From Sipunculus nudus (taxonomy: Eukaryota; Annelida; Sipuncula; Golfingiida; Sipunculidae): a stretch of 64,000 nucleotides of DNA. The stretch is from assembly GCA_026874595.1 (NCBI GenBank), contig CM049319.1, forward strand, positions 63,480,917-63,544,916. The letters are read 5' to 3'. The notes below the pieces were generated by a model. That model was not told where the DNA came from and did not search any database. It saw only the letters and a program-made list of their open reading frames with translations. Below, piece by piece: positions 10,584-25,226 of this stretch (the stretch's first letter is position 1; every line of letters starts with the position of its first letter). The translations under genes and the position numbers were made by a program.

Positions 10584-13500
10584 AATGATAATGAGGAAAT
10601 CGGAAGAAGATAAATGATAATAATATTGATAATACATGTAGTTAAGACAATAATCACAAAACCACTACTGTTTTACTACAACTAATAAAAGACATTAATT
10701 GGCATTGCAGAATTTTATAACAATTTTGCATCCATGACCTTGTGTTATAAACGAGTTAGACGTTACAACCTCAAGTGCCGAAATAATTATTTAAATTGTA
10801 ATTTTTGTAATTAAAATTACCATTATTATAATTTTTATCCTATTTTATTTCACAAAAATGATATTATGGTTAATATAATCACGTAATGGTTTATTATGTT
10901 TTATAAACGTTCTAAACAAATTAAAACAAATTAAGTACACCGACATATGAGAAAAATAATAATAATTATTAATTAAATAATAGTTAATAACTTTAAGCAG
11001 GCATTTATTTTTACAAACACACTGAACACATGCACACATGCACGCACTGACCTGGGAGTAAGCATCAGGTCTTGGTCCCATCGGTAGGTCGTAGCCTGTC
11101 GCTCCCGCCATCGCCCGCATGCTCTGTATTTGCCCGTATCTCTCCCTTTTTCTCCATTTCGCTCGCCTGTTTTGAAACCAGACCTGAAATAAATGACGAT
11201 TTATTAATATTTATATGTCGATACATTAATATGTAATATTCCATATTACAGCGGAGACTCTAAATTACTTGTCCTAAGATTCTGCCCATTCCATAATTGA
11301 AAGAAAATTGTAAAAAAAGAGGTGTTCGTAATGAAAAGATATTCGTAATAAAGTGGTGTCCGTAATGAAGGGATATTTGTTATCACGAAGTGTCCGTTAT
11401 AAAGTGGTGTCCGTAATGAAGTGGTATTCGTAATCAAGAAGGGTCCGTAATAAAGTGGTTTCCGTAATGAATTGAGGGGTTTCCGAAAAAAAGTGGTGTC
11501 CGTAAAAAAAGAGTGTCCGTTATAATGATGTACGCATATTTATACGCACCATAGAAGTGTGTTTATAGTGGGAGTTATAAATAATAGAGAGGTGTCCGTT
11601 TTAAAGATTTTTACATAGAGATATAATAAATTATATAATATCTGTATACATATAATTTCGACATGCGACCCGTGACATCCAGGTTTAAGTGTATAGACAA
11701 AATGGCAGCCACTCTGAGCGGTTTCGAGAAACCTGGGAAACATAAACCTGTCAGGGTTTGCTAAGGGCACGTGCATGGACGTGACACAAAAGTTCTCATA
11801 GGACAGCATCCTGACTGGAATCTATCTCCGCTGAGAGTTTTTGGTTGCAAGGGAAAGTGTACCAGTAAAGTTTTATTTATTTAATTTAAAAAAAAACCGC
11901 TCAAATCCTCAAATTTTATTCGGATCCTAGTCTTTTACGTATACATCAGAGAGTGGATGACGGTGAGAGTAAACTTTTACAAATACGTCACTTTTTTTAA
12001 TGCTGACTTATCTAATTAATACGCTATAGTATTTTCATCAGCCGAATTCCATTTCGGTTTGGGGCTATGTGACAGGGCGGTATATATATATAGCACTCGC
12101 TTCCTCTCATGTTTATTTTATATCCTGGTGTCACGCAGGCCAAGTGTCCACCGCACCTACATGTCCTGGGTGTGTAATCATCCCAGTTATTGAATCATAA
12201 CAACGAAAATTTTCCGAAGAAGCACTTGTTTTGTGAGTGATTCACGGCTATGGGGAACAGCCTTCCCATTTAGCCTGCAGAGCGCTCACCCTGGGTTGGG
12301 GCCGACCGTGAACATCTCACCGCTCTTCGGCTGAGATTTGAACTAAAGACCTCCCGGCTGAGTCCTGTGCTCCACCCCTGAGCCACAGAAGCCGGTACAA
12401 ATACATAACTTGCTGTAGACTGGCTCCATGCCTCGCCCAGAAAACACACTGCAGAGATGAGCTAGAAAACGTTGTCTGTACCGGTAAAAGGGACTATACA
12501 AAATACATCAAACACCATGGATTATACCGTAAATTAAACGATGATTATAAAATGATGGGGCCATCTTATACATAAAGCATAAACATGGCTGGCTCATTTT
12601 CGTGGTTAGGCTAGACCTCGGAGTGTGATTTAAAAATTGTAAGTTAATATTAACCCCTCAAATAAAGTGCACTGTTATCTATTTTTGTATATTCATCAAG
12701 TTTTCTTGATTACAAACTCAGTATTTTATCTAAGTTGTCGCTTTCATATCGTAGGCTCACAGTACAGTTTATTGCATGGCGGGGACGGTGAGCTGGGGCA
12801 ATTGGATTAGTATCAAATATAACTGCAGGTATCTATCGGACAATATACATAAGTCGAAGGAAGTCGGCCTATACACAATAAATTACGGCTGCAACTTCAT
12901 GTATAGCCCGGTCTCAACCCGGTCCTGTCCTCAAACTTCCCTTTTCAGTATCTTCCTGACCTCAAACTTCGCTTTTCAGTATCAAGTTATTCTATTTGCG
13001 GAACTCAAATATACGACAATTTGCCCCTTTTTGCTGGGTACCCATATTCAATAATTACCTGCAATAATTAATTTAACTTTCTCAAACACTTCTGCATGGT
13101 GAAGTGAACCGCATTCTTTGGTACAACTTTTGGCACTCTCGTCTGCATGCCGAGCCTCGGGTGTTCAGCAATTATTATGTAAGTCACATCAACTGCAGAG
13201 AAGAAACAAGTTTAAGTAAATCGAAATGAGGGAGAGAACCAGTCCACGTATGCAAGTGTCGTCTGGTGAGGAACAAAGAGACAGGTGTAGTGACGTTGAC
13301 TCCAGCCCGCCACTTCATTTGCCGGGTCAATCAGTGCATCAACTGCTTCAAACGCTTTTCGGCAATCCATTCCGACATCAACATGGTCAAAGCTGTAGTT
13401 TCAAAAGTATTCATTTCTTTTACATTGGGCGAGGCAATTAAGTCTCTGTTTGGAACACTTGTATTCATCTTCTGTTCAGCATGTTAGTCTTTCTCCTGTA

Positions 13501-16500
13501 TTCTTTTATGTTCTTGTGACGTCACACATGTATATATAGCACTTATGTATTGTTTATTTGTACACTGTGTACACTTTTCTTCATAATAATAAGAAGTGGC
13601 ATTTATTCCATAACAATGAGTGCGGCAGAAAAACTTTGTAGCATAATTATTTCCATATGGGTGTGTTTCAGTGTAGAGGTGTTTATTATAAAATATACAG
13701 TAAGCTATTGTTTTGAAAAAAAAGCTGAAATATGTATGAATGAAAATTTATGTGGATGGGTTTGTTTTAAGAAATGTTTGCAACAATATATTAAACTATT
13801 ATTATTAAAACAAAAACAATATATTAAACTTATTATTAAAACAAAAACCTAAAAATTGATATAAATGAAGATTTATGATATTTTCAAATAATAAAATTTA
13901 TTTAATGTTTTGTTTGAAATCAGGAAAACATCGTGTTCTAATATAACGCATTATACAATGCTTGCTAACATGATCTAGAAACTGATAGTCCCGAGGCATG
14001 CAAAAGTCGTATGAATAAAATGAACCCCTTCCAGTGGTATAAAAAATGATTAATTTCCTTTCAGGGGAGCATTTGCATAAATCTTAAAAAACTGCTTCGA
14101 AATACAATGTTAAAACCTGTCAAATGTAGAAGCAATTGCTAAAGGTCGTCGGGTTGCCATCTGCAAACTCAAGACATTGTCTTTTGGAGGCTAAGACAAA
14201 TGAGAATCGTTTTAAGGAAAGACAGTCCCCGATTAAATTAGAGTCAGTAGGGGGTAAATAAAATGGCCTCCCTCTCCCCGGCGAAACCCACGAGACTGGC
14301 ACGCCAAGGGTAGTCATCGGACACATCAGTATTGGCAGAGATATAATATCCAAGTTTTTGTCAAACATGTGGCATTGGGCCAAACACAATTGCATCTGTA
14401 GCGGGGTACACTGCCAATGTTTTTAACCCCGTGCTACCTACAAAACAGACATATGTTTGCCACCGGAAAGCAACGCGGGTTAAAAAGGCAGGGTTTTGGT
14501 TACACAACAGCGTTTCACCTGCAATTTTGTCTCTTTTGATTTATTTAGTTATATATTTGCTCGTTGGAGGTCCCTCTCCTTGAGATGTTATGTTTAAATA
14601 AAACACATCTTTAGTAAATAAAGCTACAAATATGTTAGATTTATAACTAACAGCTACGGCCACATCACCGTTTGTGAAGCGATATAGTATATTTATATAT
14701 GTATATGTATATATCACATCAGATAATCAACTAGTATTTGTTATATAAACTTATATATGTATAAAATGATTATATAAATGGGAAACTTATCGTGTAAAAT
14801 TTTCGTTTATATATATTCATAAAATATGTGTGATAGCCCATATGTCAGTGAAAAATTTAAATAATACTTTAAATTTCTTATCGTTTAAAACAGCTATATA
14901 TACAAATATTATTGTACGTGGTACATGGCACCATGGTATGCTTGTATAGAGTATACTGGATATAATATAACGACATAATAACCATATCATATTTAAAAGT
15001 ATAGTGTTATCTATATTATATAATTGGCGGTGGCACTAATTCGTTGTCACGTAACGCTTCGGAAATGCTCGGGTTTCTTTTTTTGGTGAAGTTTCAGAAA
15101 TTATCCTGGAGTGTCCAAATGGGGTAATATTCCGTATTTTCACAACATTCCTGCATGATAATTTGACATCTTGGAATTTCATGACGGGGCTCATCGCAGC
15201 ACCACCTATTTCAGAAACTACGGTATAGGATATTTGGCACAGGGAAATCCCGTCCCGGCAAAGGGTGCCGAAGTCCCGGGACCGGTTCAACTGCAGGTAT
15301 ATATCTTGAAAAAAGTGTTTATATTTAAATGTTTGACTTTCATGCACCATGCTATGTATACTATATATGCTGCATGCATGGGGCGGGTTAAGATGAACAC
15401 AAAATCACAGTAAAAATGCAAAAGTTAGATAAAGCTTCCGAGAATAAATGTGTTAAATGTACAGATACTATGAATTTATGCTTTTATATACAACGATGTA
15501 AACAACCTTCTTCTAAATATTTTAATTTTACCCAATTCTCTTCTGACAAAGGTGAAGAAAATAATCTTATCCTAATTAGGTTAAATTAAAAAAAAAACAC
15601 ACACACAACTTAAGTGTGATCATACTCCTTAACAACACTGCCTCTCCCTTACTTCTGGATAGACGAACCCTACTTCCGGTTCCGAGGCTAGGCACATATG
15701 GCTATTAACACGATTTAACACTACTAGCCCGGGACCAAGAATGTATGGTTGTAACTTTTTTCGGTACGCATTTGTGCCAATCAAATTAAGCCTTTCCATG
15801 CTGTTTTTGGTTTGTTTCCCTTATGATATAAAATTATAAATTGACTCAAATGGTTTAATAAAGGAGGTCTTTGAGTACCGGCAAGTGTTTGATAATGAAG
15901 ACCATTCATAGAGGGATGTTTTTGTTTACATGACGTATGTGACCACTAAGACAATCAAAACTATACTGATTATTCATACGAGGCATATACTGTAACAATT
16001 TGATTAACACATTGCTGAAGAAAGTCTTTAGACAATGCTCTTATAAAAATCTCTGCGGGTATTAAGTTCATTTCGCTTGTGTACCGGTAATTATACATTA
16101 TGGCTTACGTTTATATATATTATCCGGCCGATATCATAAAGAACCCTCGAGATATATTACATGTATTTACGTAAATATACAGCTTCAAAACCAACATTGC
16201 CGGTCATTCACCTGAAAAGTTTTTTTTGTTCAGCCTGGTTAACTGCCTATATATTCATTGTTATACATAACTGATCTGTGGCACAATACAACTGACGTTG
16301 CCCGAGTTCGTCTGTCTACCTTTTCTGTCATACCCATTATATACACATATACGTTATCTATCGATCGGTCTATCTTTATATCTTATCTGATTTGTCTTTT
16401 CTTGCGACATATTCAGATTTTTTTTTCTTTCAGAAACAATGAAAGAAGTAAATTGCTTCACCTGTCTGGTCTAAACTTGTGTTGTCGTTGTCTTATCTTA

Positions 16501-17776
16501 TCTTGTCTTACGTCATAATCCGATTTTTTTTTATTTCAGTAAACAATGAAAGATGTAAATTACTAGAAATTTCTTGTCTTAATCTTGGCGTATTTTATCC
16601 TGTCTTAGGTCGTATTAAGAAATTTATTTTGTACAGAAACAACGAAAGAAGTAAATTCCTAAATTTGCCTTGTCTAAATTGTCTTATTTTATCTGGTCTT
16701 ATCTTGCCATATCTAATCTTCTCTTAGTGCAAAGACAATGAAAGAAGTAAATTCCTAAATTTCGACCCAAGTAACAAATGCACGAAACAATTATACGTTT
16801 CTAGTACCTGCGCCCGGGGAAAGAAAAATGGCTGATTTAACCCAGAAAATTTGACCCCATCCTTTTCAGAAGACAAGCGTTGGTACAATTTAGACAAATG
16901 AGAAAAGCCTGTATTGTTAATGCAAATGTTTGGAATAAATGTACAGTGTTGAGATGGCTACGAGGCCGGTGTGTTTGTATGAAGGATGAGCTTAATAGAG
17001 GGGTCGTCTGCTCGGGCCACGCCAGACGGCGAGAAGAAGCGGGAACACGCAGGCGTTCCGTGAGGGGTCGTCTAAAAGCGGCACAGTTGCACATTTATCA
17101 CACTGATTCTGTAGTGCGTCGATCACGCCCCGAAAAAAAAAACATGATAAAAATATCAATGCGTGGAAGTGGAGTTTAGGATCTTCCGTTTAAGAAGCCG
17201 AAAGTTGAATTTCATTCCAGTTTAGGAGAAAGCCCTCCAGTCGAAAAAGTAGCTGATCAAAGACATTCGCTCCAATACGACGATATACAAATGTACTACC
17301 CCGAGGCAAAAAATAAATAACTGTAGGTGCTTTTCCATATATGCGTTTTGCCATGCATTCGCCGCGCGGCAAACGGGAAAAAAACGCACATACAAGGCGT
17401 AAGCACCCTAATTTAAGTGAATTTGAACTCGACATCGAAGACACAGACTCGGAACTGGGCCCGACTGGCTTATTTTTACACATGCAGCAAATGTGTACTG
17501 ATTTCAACACTGTTATAACATGTATCGACGACTATCATACGGTTGTCCCTGTTGTGTATATGTAACGGCAATACATGACGGTCAGATTAATGATGTATCG
17601 GTATATTTATCTAGACAGAGGAATCAATAACATCATCGTATACGATCATTGTATATATACATATATTCCTAGATTTGATAAATCTTAAACCACATGCACA
17701 TTCAGGAATAGTTCGTAAAGAAATATGAATGCTAAATGAAAGAAGTGTCCATTAAAACTAACATACTGCCTTATAT

Positions 17777-17851
<75 letters not shown>

Positions 17852-18215
17852 TATCACTTTGTTAGAGAACTTTCATGAAGAAATTGTTCCAGGAAGAAAC
17901 CTTCTATACAATATTTAGAAGCACCTATTATCAGGGTTACATACATGCAGAACCCTAAGGGTTCTCCAAAGAACCCCTGGAGAAGGTTCCATGAAGAACC
18001 CTGACGAGAAGGTTCTACCTGTAACCCTCTAAGGGTTTCCTCTGACTGGCTCAACTGTAAAGAACCCTCAGGGATTTTACATATAACCCTTATTTCTTAG
18101 TATATTATTGTATACTGATTGAATAACCATTATCGAGCGATATCACAAAATACACACACGAGTGTCATATATAAACGGATAGAACGCATATTTAAAGAGC
18201 AATTTATTCATTTGA

Positions 18216-18288
<73 letters not shown>

Positions 18289-18380
18289 CATGGAAAATGC
18301 ACAGCTTATAAAGACAAGTGTAAACCTTAAAATGTAGTTGAATCTCCTGCATGGCTTTTCAGTCAGCGTTTAACATGCTA

Positions 18381-18460
<80 letters not shown>

Positions 18461-18807
18461 TGTCGATTTGTAACCTATATACGGATATAACGATGAAATT
18501 AACGGTGAAAGTTTATATATGAAAATGCATGAGGTGGCAATTTAAACAAGTATAACAGTTTCTCCCGTAGTGTATCCATATTTTACCATAAATAGACAGT
18601 CGGACGGGAAACAGAAGGGGAGAGAGAGATCTGTGTGTGTTTGTGGGAGTGTGTGGGTGGGTGTAGATCCCAAATATATATACATTGCTAACTTCAACAA
18701 ATGATATATGTTGGGTAAAAAAAATGTAATCTTTATTTTAGAGATACAAATATTGTATACAGATGCATTTACAAGCATAAATCACGTCAGTACGTATATA
18801 TTAACTC

Positions 18808-18852
<45 letters not shown>

Positions 18853-21800
18853 ATATATATATATCGTATAACTTTATTAGATTTCTTCATGTTAATAATG
18901 GTTAATATGATTGTGTGGTAATGATTGTCTGTAGCACAACGTGTAACAGAGAGGGTAATGCTGACTAGATATCCAGTGCCCCTCGCATAATTTCTGTTGC
19001 TATATCCACAATAAAGGTTAAATTCCAGCTCCACAAATCATGTTAATTAACTCTGCAGGCGCACACTGACTTAATTGGTAAAACGCTTTCACCGCCAAGT
19101 TTTTCACGTGATCCCGGAACATTGCTCACGTGACACATAAATATCTCCTTTTATACAAATGCATGTGCTCCCTGCAGTCAACTGTATGTATCAGCAATAA
19201 GTTGGAAAATAGAATATATACAGATTTTATAAATTAAATAAGTTCCTTGTTGTAAGAGATATAGTTGATTTTTATTATGTTACGCATAAAGACAATTATA
19301 ATCAAACTACTCTTCATGAAAAGTGAATTAGATAGTACACATATATTTGACACAAATAAACCTTGGTTAATATCCTAGAAGTGTGTAAGTGGACGATGTT
19401 TGGGCACACATGTATATGAAATATTTATGTCTTATGTATTATAATATAATATAATATAACATAATATAATATAACATAATATAATATAATGTAATATAAT
19501 ATAATATACTATAATGTAGTATAATATAATACAATATACCATAATATGATATAATATAAAAATATATAATACAAAATAATTTATATAAAATAGTACATAT
19601 GTATGTGTGTGTGGTCATTCCTCTATAATAACATTACAAGGAACTGAAGCATGGAAACCTTTCTCTCATGAAAAGAAATATGATTTTTGTCAAAAATAAT
19701 CCATTTAACATAACTCACTGTCGCAGGCTTCAAAACGTAGTTTAAGACAGTAAATAACATTTTGAGGCATATTCTTGAAAGTATTGATAAATAATACCAT
19801 ATAATGTTAAGATTATAACTTATTTCACAGGTTTAATATTCATCACCGGTTTAATATTCTTCGCAAGGATATGTTTTATTTATTATAAGTGAAAACATAC
19901 TATATTACTAACTACCCAGTAAGTTTGTTATATATTTTGAGTTATATTAGATCTCCGTGGTCAATTTATACATATATATGTGTGTGTGTGTATTGATAAA
20001 AACATGATTTTCAAGATTCATGATATTTTAAAACTTTGTTTTTGCTATAGAAACCCCTCCTCCTAAATTAATCAATACAGGAATCATTCTTAGACTCAAA
20101 CGATTCATTGACTTTTTTATCCTAAAGAGCTGAGACATTTTTTTCCAACTTGTACCCCTTTTTTAACGAATAACTGTTTGAAGACGCTCCCCAACACACG
20201 GGGAGCGGGGAGGGAAGGCGCTTCACACTCAATCAGTGATTCAGCAAGAAAAACTACCCGCAACAGATGTTCACCAGTTGAGGGCACGTACATCAAAACA
20301 TACAGAGTGCAAAAAAATTACTAAATTAAATGATAAATGGGGCCTGTAAGACAAACGGACTGTAACGGTCTGGCTCTACGTTGCGGGGCGGGTGCTATGT
20401 GAGAATAATGTACTCTGCTGGCCCTCTGGTGCCCATACAAGTGACACAGTGAAGAACGCAGTACATCTAGAAAATCTGGTCTCACAACCCATATCGTCTG
20501 CTTCAGGCAGTGAACATGTCTCGCTATTGTGTGCCTGGTGCAACATGTTACGCACTGTACGTTACCCGCCGTCCATCTGTGCGTCCTTCCATTCTTGCTT
20601 TCAAGCCAAACACCATTTTCATTTATCATATATATTGCTGATGCAATGGATTATGACGTTCCAGTATCAGAATTTGTACTGATACCTATACTTTTTAATA
20701 TGGTTCTTAACGATTATTAAGGTGTATTTGATATGAAAGCGGTCCTTTATGTAAGTAGTTCTATGCATATTATTATAACCGAATTGAGTGTTGAACATTA
20801 GTAATGCTATCATCACAGAACCCCTGAAATATCAAGAGATTGTCCCTAATTGGTCTATATTACTGTCTTCTTACCCTGTCCTGTATTCATTTTGAAAATT
20901 TCTATGAGTTACATTTTGCGAGAGAAAACGGTATTTCAGATCAAAAGATTATTGGTAAATTTTCAACAAGGGAAATGAACACCTACCTTATACATTATTT
21001 AAGAATGGGAAATTAGTAACCAACATATCAGCCCCAGTCATGCATGGTGGTCAAAATTATTAAACACATGAAAACAAAAATTACTAAAAACCTCAGTAAT
21101 TGCCGTAAAACGTACCTACAAATTTACCTAAAATGAAAGGATAAGATTAGCCACCCTAAACTTTACACATTAACATATATAATTCCCGGTTTTCACGCGC
21201 ATGCGCGTGAATGACCGCCATGCTTCCGTCTGATATTATTTGATATTATTAAACACGCATGTGGCATTACTAAAGCAAGTATAATCGTGTGTATATAGTC
21301 TACAACTAAATTATTTCTAAAACTGAATGTGAATATACAAAAAGAAGTATACTGATCCGCCGCTGATTCTGACCCGAGAGCGTGCTTTTTTCAGCGTCCA
21401 CCAGATGGCTCAGTTGTTGGGTAAAAGCTCGATCCATTGTCAATGGTAATTCTTCTTCAGCAGACGGCAACTGTAGTTACCGTAAATGTACCCAAATCCT
21501 GCCTTCAGCAAACGAAAACTGTAGTCTTATACCGTAAATACCCAGACCCCTTCGGCAGACGACAACTAAAGTCTTACCGTAAATACCCAGAGGGAAAACC
21601 TGTTAAGCTAAAGAAAAAAATGAAAACAAACTGGCATGTGTTTTGTTGACATGTTTTGTTCTGCAATCCGTTGCGGGTCAGGCTGAGACATGTTGAAACC
21701 TGCTGTGCACGCGAGGCTGGCAGGAGCTGTCAGTCGACTGTCGCTATCAGATCTACAGATAACTCGAAACAGAGGTCAATTGCAGACTATCAGCCGATAT

Positions 21801-23191
21801 CTCAGCGCACACTTTTCTCTGGTTAAAATGTCATTGGGGAGTGGCTTTTGAGGTAGTTATTGTTATATTACGGTCCATGTGTTTTGCACTGTACAATATT
21901 ATACTGTGCTCTCGGCGGTGGCCATATGTCTAGTTTATGCTGAATGATTATTATGATTGTTCGTCACAAGTTGATATTAGTTGAATATCTGAACAGTTAT
22001 AACAGATTTTATTTACTATGAAGACAGAATAAAACATTCATTATCGTTATTTGAAACAGACGAAAATTTTCAAAAGGTTACAAACCGAATCTTTCAATAG
22101 TATATGTCACAGGACTTTCCCCAAGGTATAGTATTCTATAAGATCCAATATCTCAGCTCTCGTGCATGGAGAGAATATTCTATTGAACTACATAATGAAA
22201 CATATCTTAGACTAATACACACATATATATATATATATATAAATATATATATGCTTTTGGACAAAATTTCCATGGTATCAGAATAGTTCAGTGCATATTG
22301 TAAGAGCTTGACGTTCTGTGAGAACAAGATGATTTTTCGTTCTTTTGGTGAATATAGTGTATTGGAGACCAGTTGTTGCTTTGTTGAGGGTAGGGGGCCC
22401 CGTCCCTGACCCGCTGGGGCCTGGCTGACGGGCAGTAGAGAGAAAATTCGCTGCTGCCCGGGCACGTTGCTTCTGTTGGGCAAAATTTAAAATGACACAA
22501 CGCATGACCTCGGGGGTGTTGGTAATTAACCCCGGTCCCCCAGCACAAAGACCCGTGGCTGTACCGCACGGAGGTTACATATGTGCTAACCGTATCGGTA
22601 TATCCACAAAGCAGGGCCCGAGTCCCGCCACCCTTTTCCTCGGATAAATCCTACAGAGGGGGCCTTTAATCTGGCCGCCCCAACAGGTGCGAGAACCGCC
22701 ATTAAACCCGAATCCCGTGTCTTTCCACAAGGGGGCCGCCTTTCGCTCAGTTTCGTCGCCTTCTGTCTGCTCTTGGTGTTTATCGCATCGTATAAATATC
22801 GTAAAACCAAGACTAAAACATAGATAAAATGGCGACCTAATAGGAGTCACCATGACTTCCTGTGTCGCCTATTTCGGAAACATAACTTGTATAAGACAAT
22901 AACCTTTAAATACGCTGCCAGAAATGGGCTATTGTATACATTTTTCTTTTATAATACCCACCCAAATATGCTATTGTTTATTCTTGTTTTATTACAGCCC
23001 TCTGAGATAGGTCTTCAGTACTATCTATAGAGAGAGTGTATGTACAACATCCGTATACATTAACAGATAGTATATATTTGTTCATATGTATATTTTTTTT
23101 ACCCTGATGGTTAACTGCATACATATAAGAGGACCTTGTAGCTTTCATCGTTTTTTTTCAATATCTCTCTCCCTGCCCCCTTCCTCTCTCT

Positions 23192-23251
<60 letters not shown>

Positions 23252-25175
23252 AGCTGTATCTGCCAAGACTGGACTCTGGGATCGTTACAGATGACACATG
23301 CCAGCAAGTCATGAAATGAAATTTTCTGGGGGGACACCAGATCATATGGTCTATCAAGTCAACTTGAACATTTCCTATCAATCGGCCAGGAGCATGTTTA
23401 TATAGATTTAAGGCTTCCACTTTCAGCCTTTGCCTAATCCAAACCCCTTTAGATGTCTAGATTTGTAACAGAAACCGTTGTTTTACCATAACAAAACAGT
23501 TTCAGCACAATATGGAAAAAATTGAGATATGGAAACGTTATCGCAAAAGGCAATATATACACGAATCGCCGCATCGTGAAATATCAATTTATCAATAAAG
23601 TCGTACAACCCTTGTATATATATATTCAATCTGAAAACAAAGTATGTTTGTGTCTAAATCCTTAAGAAGCTACCTAAAACTCGTGTATAACACTAAATTT
23701 TTCGGCATATATCTGCTGATGTTGAATACGGTGCCTGAAACGAACCAGGTGCATGCATGCATGGTTTTTTAATCTCTGGGGTATACTTCCAAAACAGACA
23801 CGTCTAGCTGTTTTGGAGTATACCTAAAGTTTAGGCCATATCAGGATCAATCGAAAACAAAACTGAAGGACTTGTGTTCACAGCAGTCCGTATATTTTCA
23901 CTGGTCTTTCACATTTTATGGTAGTCAATAATTAACAGGACTAAGCCGAATGGGGACATCGTGGCTCGTCTGTTCCATATACAGTGATGTTATCAAGTGC
24001 ACCCCATTCGATTCCGAGTGTACGTCCCAGTCCATGCAGGATAATTGAGTCGGTGTCCAACCATAGTCCACTTCTTCGAGTCTGCATGAGGCATCTCGAA
24101 CCATGCATGCAGAGTCAAGGTCCGAGTCAAATAAAAATTTCCTTATTATAAACAAATTTAAAATGGAAATTTGAGATTATCGTAATTATTCACATGTTAG
24201 TTTACACGTGCTTTTTACTCTAATCTTAAATTACATTTAGCTCATCACTCAGAGCTTCAGCTTAGCATGAAGTCATTTTTGTAATATCTAGTTAGTAGTT
24301 TGCACATGCATATATAAAGCTTTCCTACTACGGGACTTCAGATGGACTTGGCCTGATTTCTCCGGTCTTTACTGCAGAGTCCGAGAGCTACTCCGAATCA
24401 AGGACCCTCGAGTCCAAGTCAGAGTCGGGTCCATAATAAAGTGGACCCGAGTCCAGACTCGAGTCCAAGTCCGGACAGGACTTAAGATTCAATGATCTGT
24501 TCCTATATAATCAAAAGTATGTGTGTGTGTGTGTGTGTATGTGTGAAGTGGCCACATCAGGCTGTCCAATATAACAAGAAATAATGCGTTCATGGAATGC
24601 ATGTATACGCATTTGAAAAGTGCAACCTCTCTCTCTCTCTCTCTCTCTCTCTCGTTTAATCTGCATTCACATAGAGACAAAAATTTTACAAGACACCAGT
24701 CACGTCTTAGTCAAACTTAGAAATCAAGAATCTGTTGTCTCTAACCCTTACAGGACCTTACAGTGTGTAATTTGATAGACAGCGCGCCTGTCATTGTCAT
24801 GCACGGCTTGCCCTTTGTTCCCCCTCTCCCGCTGGTATTCCTATAATGCTGCATAATTTATATAGTATTGTTTTCAAGTCCACAGGTCGCAATTATTTGT
24901 GCTGCTATCTTACACCCCCGTTTGTATGCCCCTGTATATGAAGCTTTCTAAGCATGACTGTTCGCTATCTTGGTGTATCATGTAATACATACGTTACTTT
25001 AATTGAATTTCGGATGGCCCAGAATCGTTTATGCAACGTCTATAGCGTTTTGCCATTCCACAATAACGTCAAGTGTATATCTCGCTCTATACGTATATGT
25101 AATGAAACCTCTCTCTCTCTCTCTCTCAGAAAGTTTGTTCCTCTACATCGCAGTGTATAGCTTTGGTTCCAGGTC

Positions 25176-25226
<51 letters not shown>

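Larger units (their letters stand above)
16771..22288. other. Intron 2 segment: microsatellites and a MITE, no gene
   Basis: Has (TA)n at 17773-17848, 18222-18287, 18382-18459 and 18812-18844, a degenerate (AATAT)n at 19440-19560, the MITE at 17932-18090, the palindrome at 21192-21211 and the 48-bp repeat at 21449-21597. ORFs at 17190-17565 and 20321-20720 have no recognisable family. Confidence 0.45.

Noticed and set aside
12325-12395. tRNA-like A and B boxes
   Set aside because: They belong to the head of a 403-bp SINE with target duplications, and the cloverleaf is degenerate; not a functional tRNA gene. Same for 32271-32345 and 25410-25482.
17341-17565. ORF with an acidic stretch ([14 protein letters not shown]) inside Alx intron 2
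   Set aside because: Codon-like composition but no family, no splice signals that fit, and an overlapping ORF on the other strand; not enough to call a gene.
20514-20640. [11 protein letters not shown] start resembling a THAP zinc finger
   Set aside because: The second half of a THAP domain (Cys-x2-His, AVPTIF) is absent and the following RRPSVRPS looks like low-complexity sequence.
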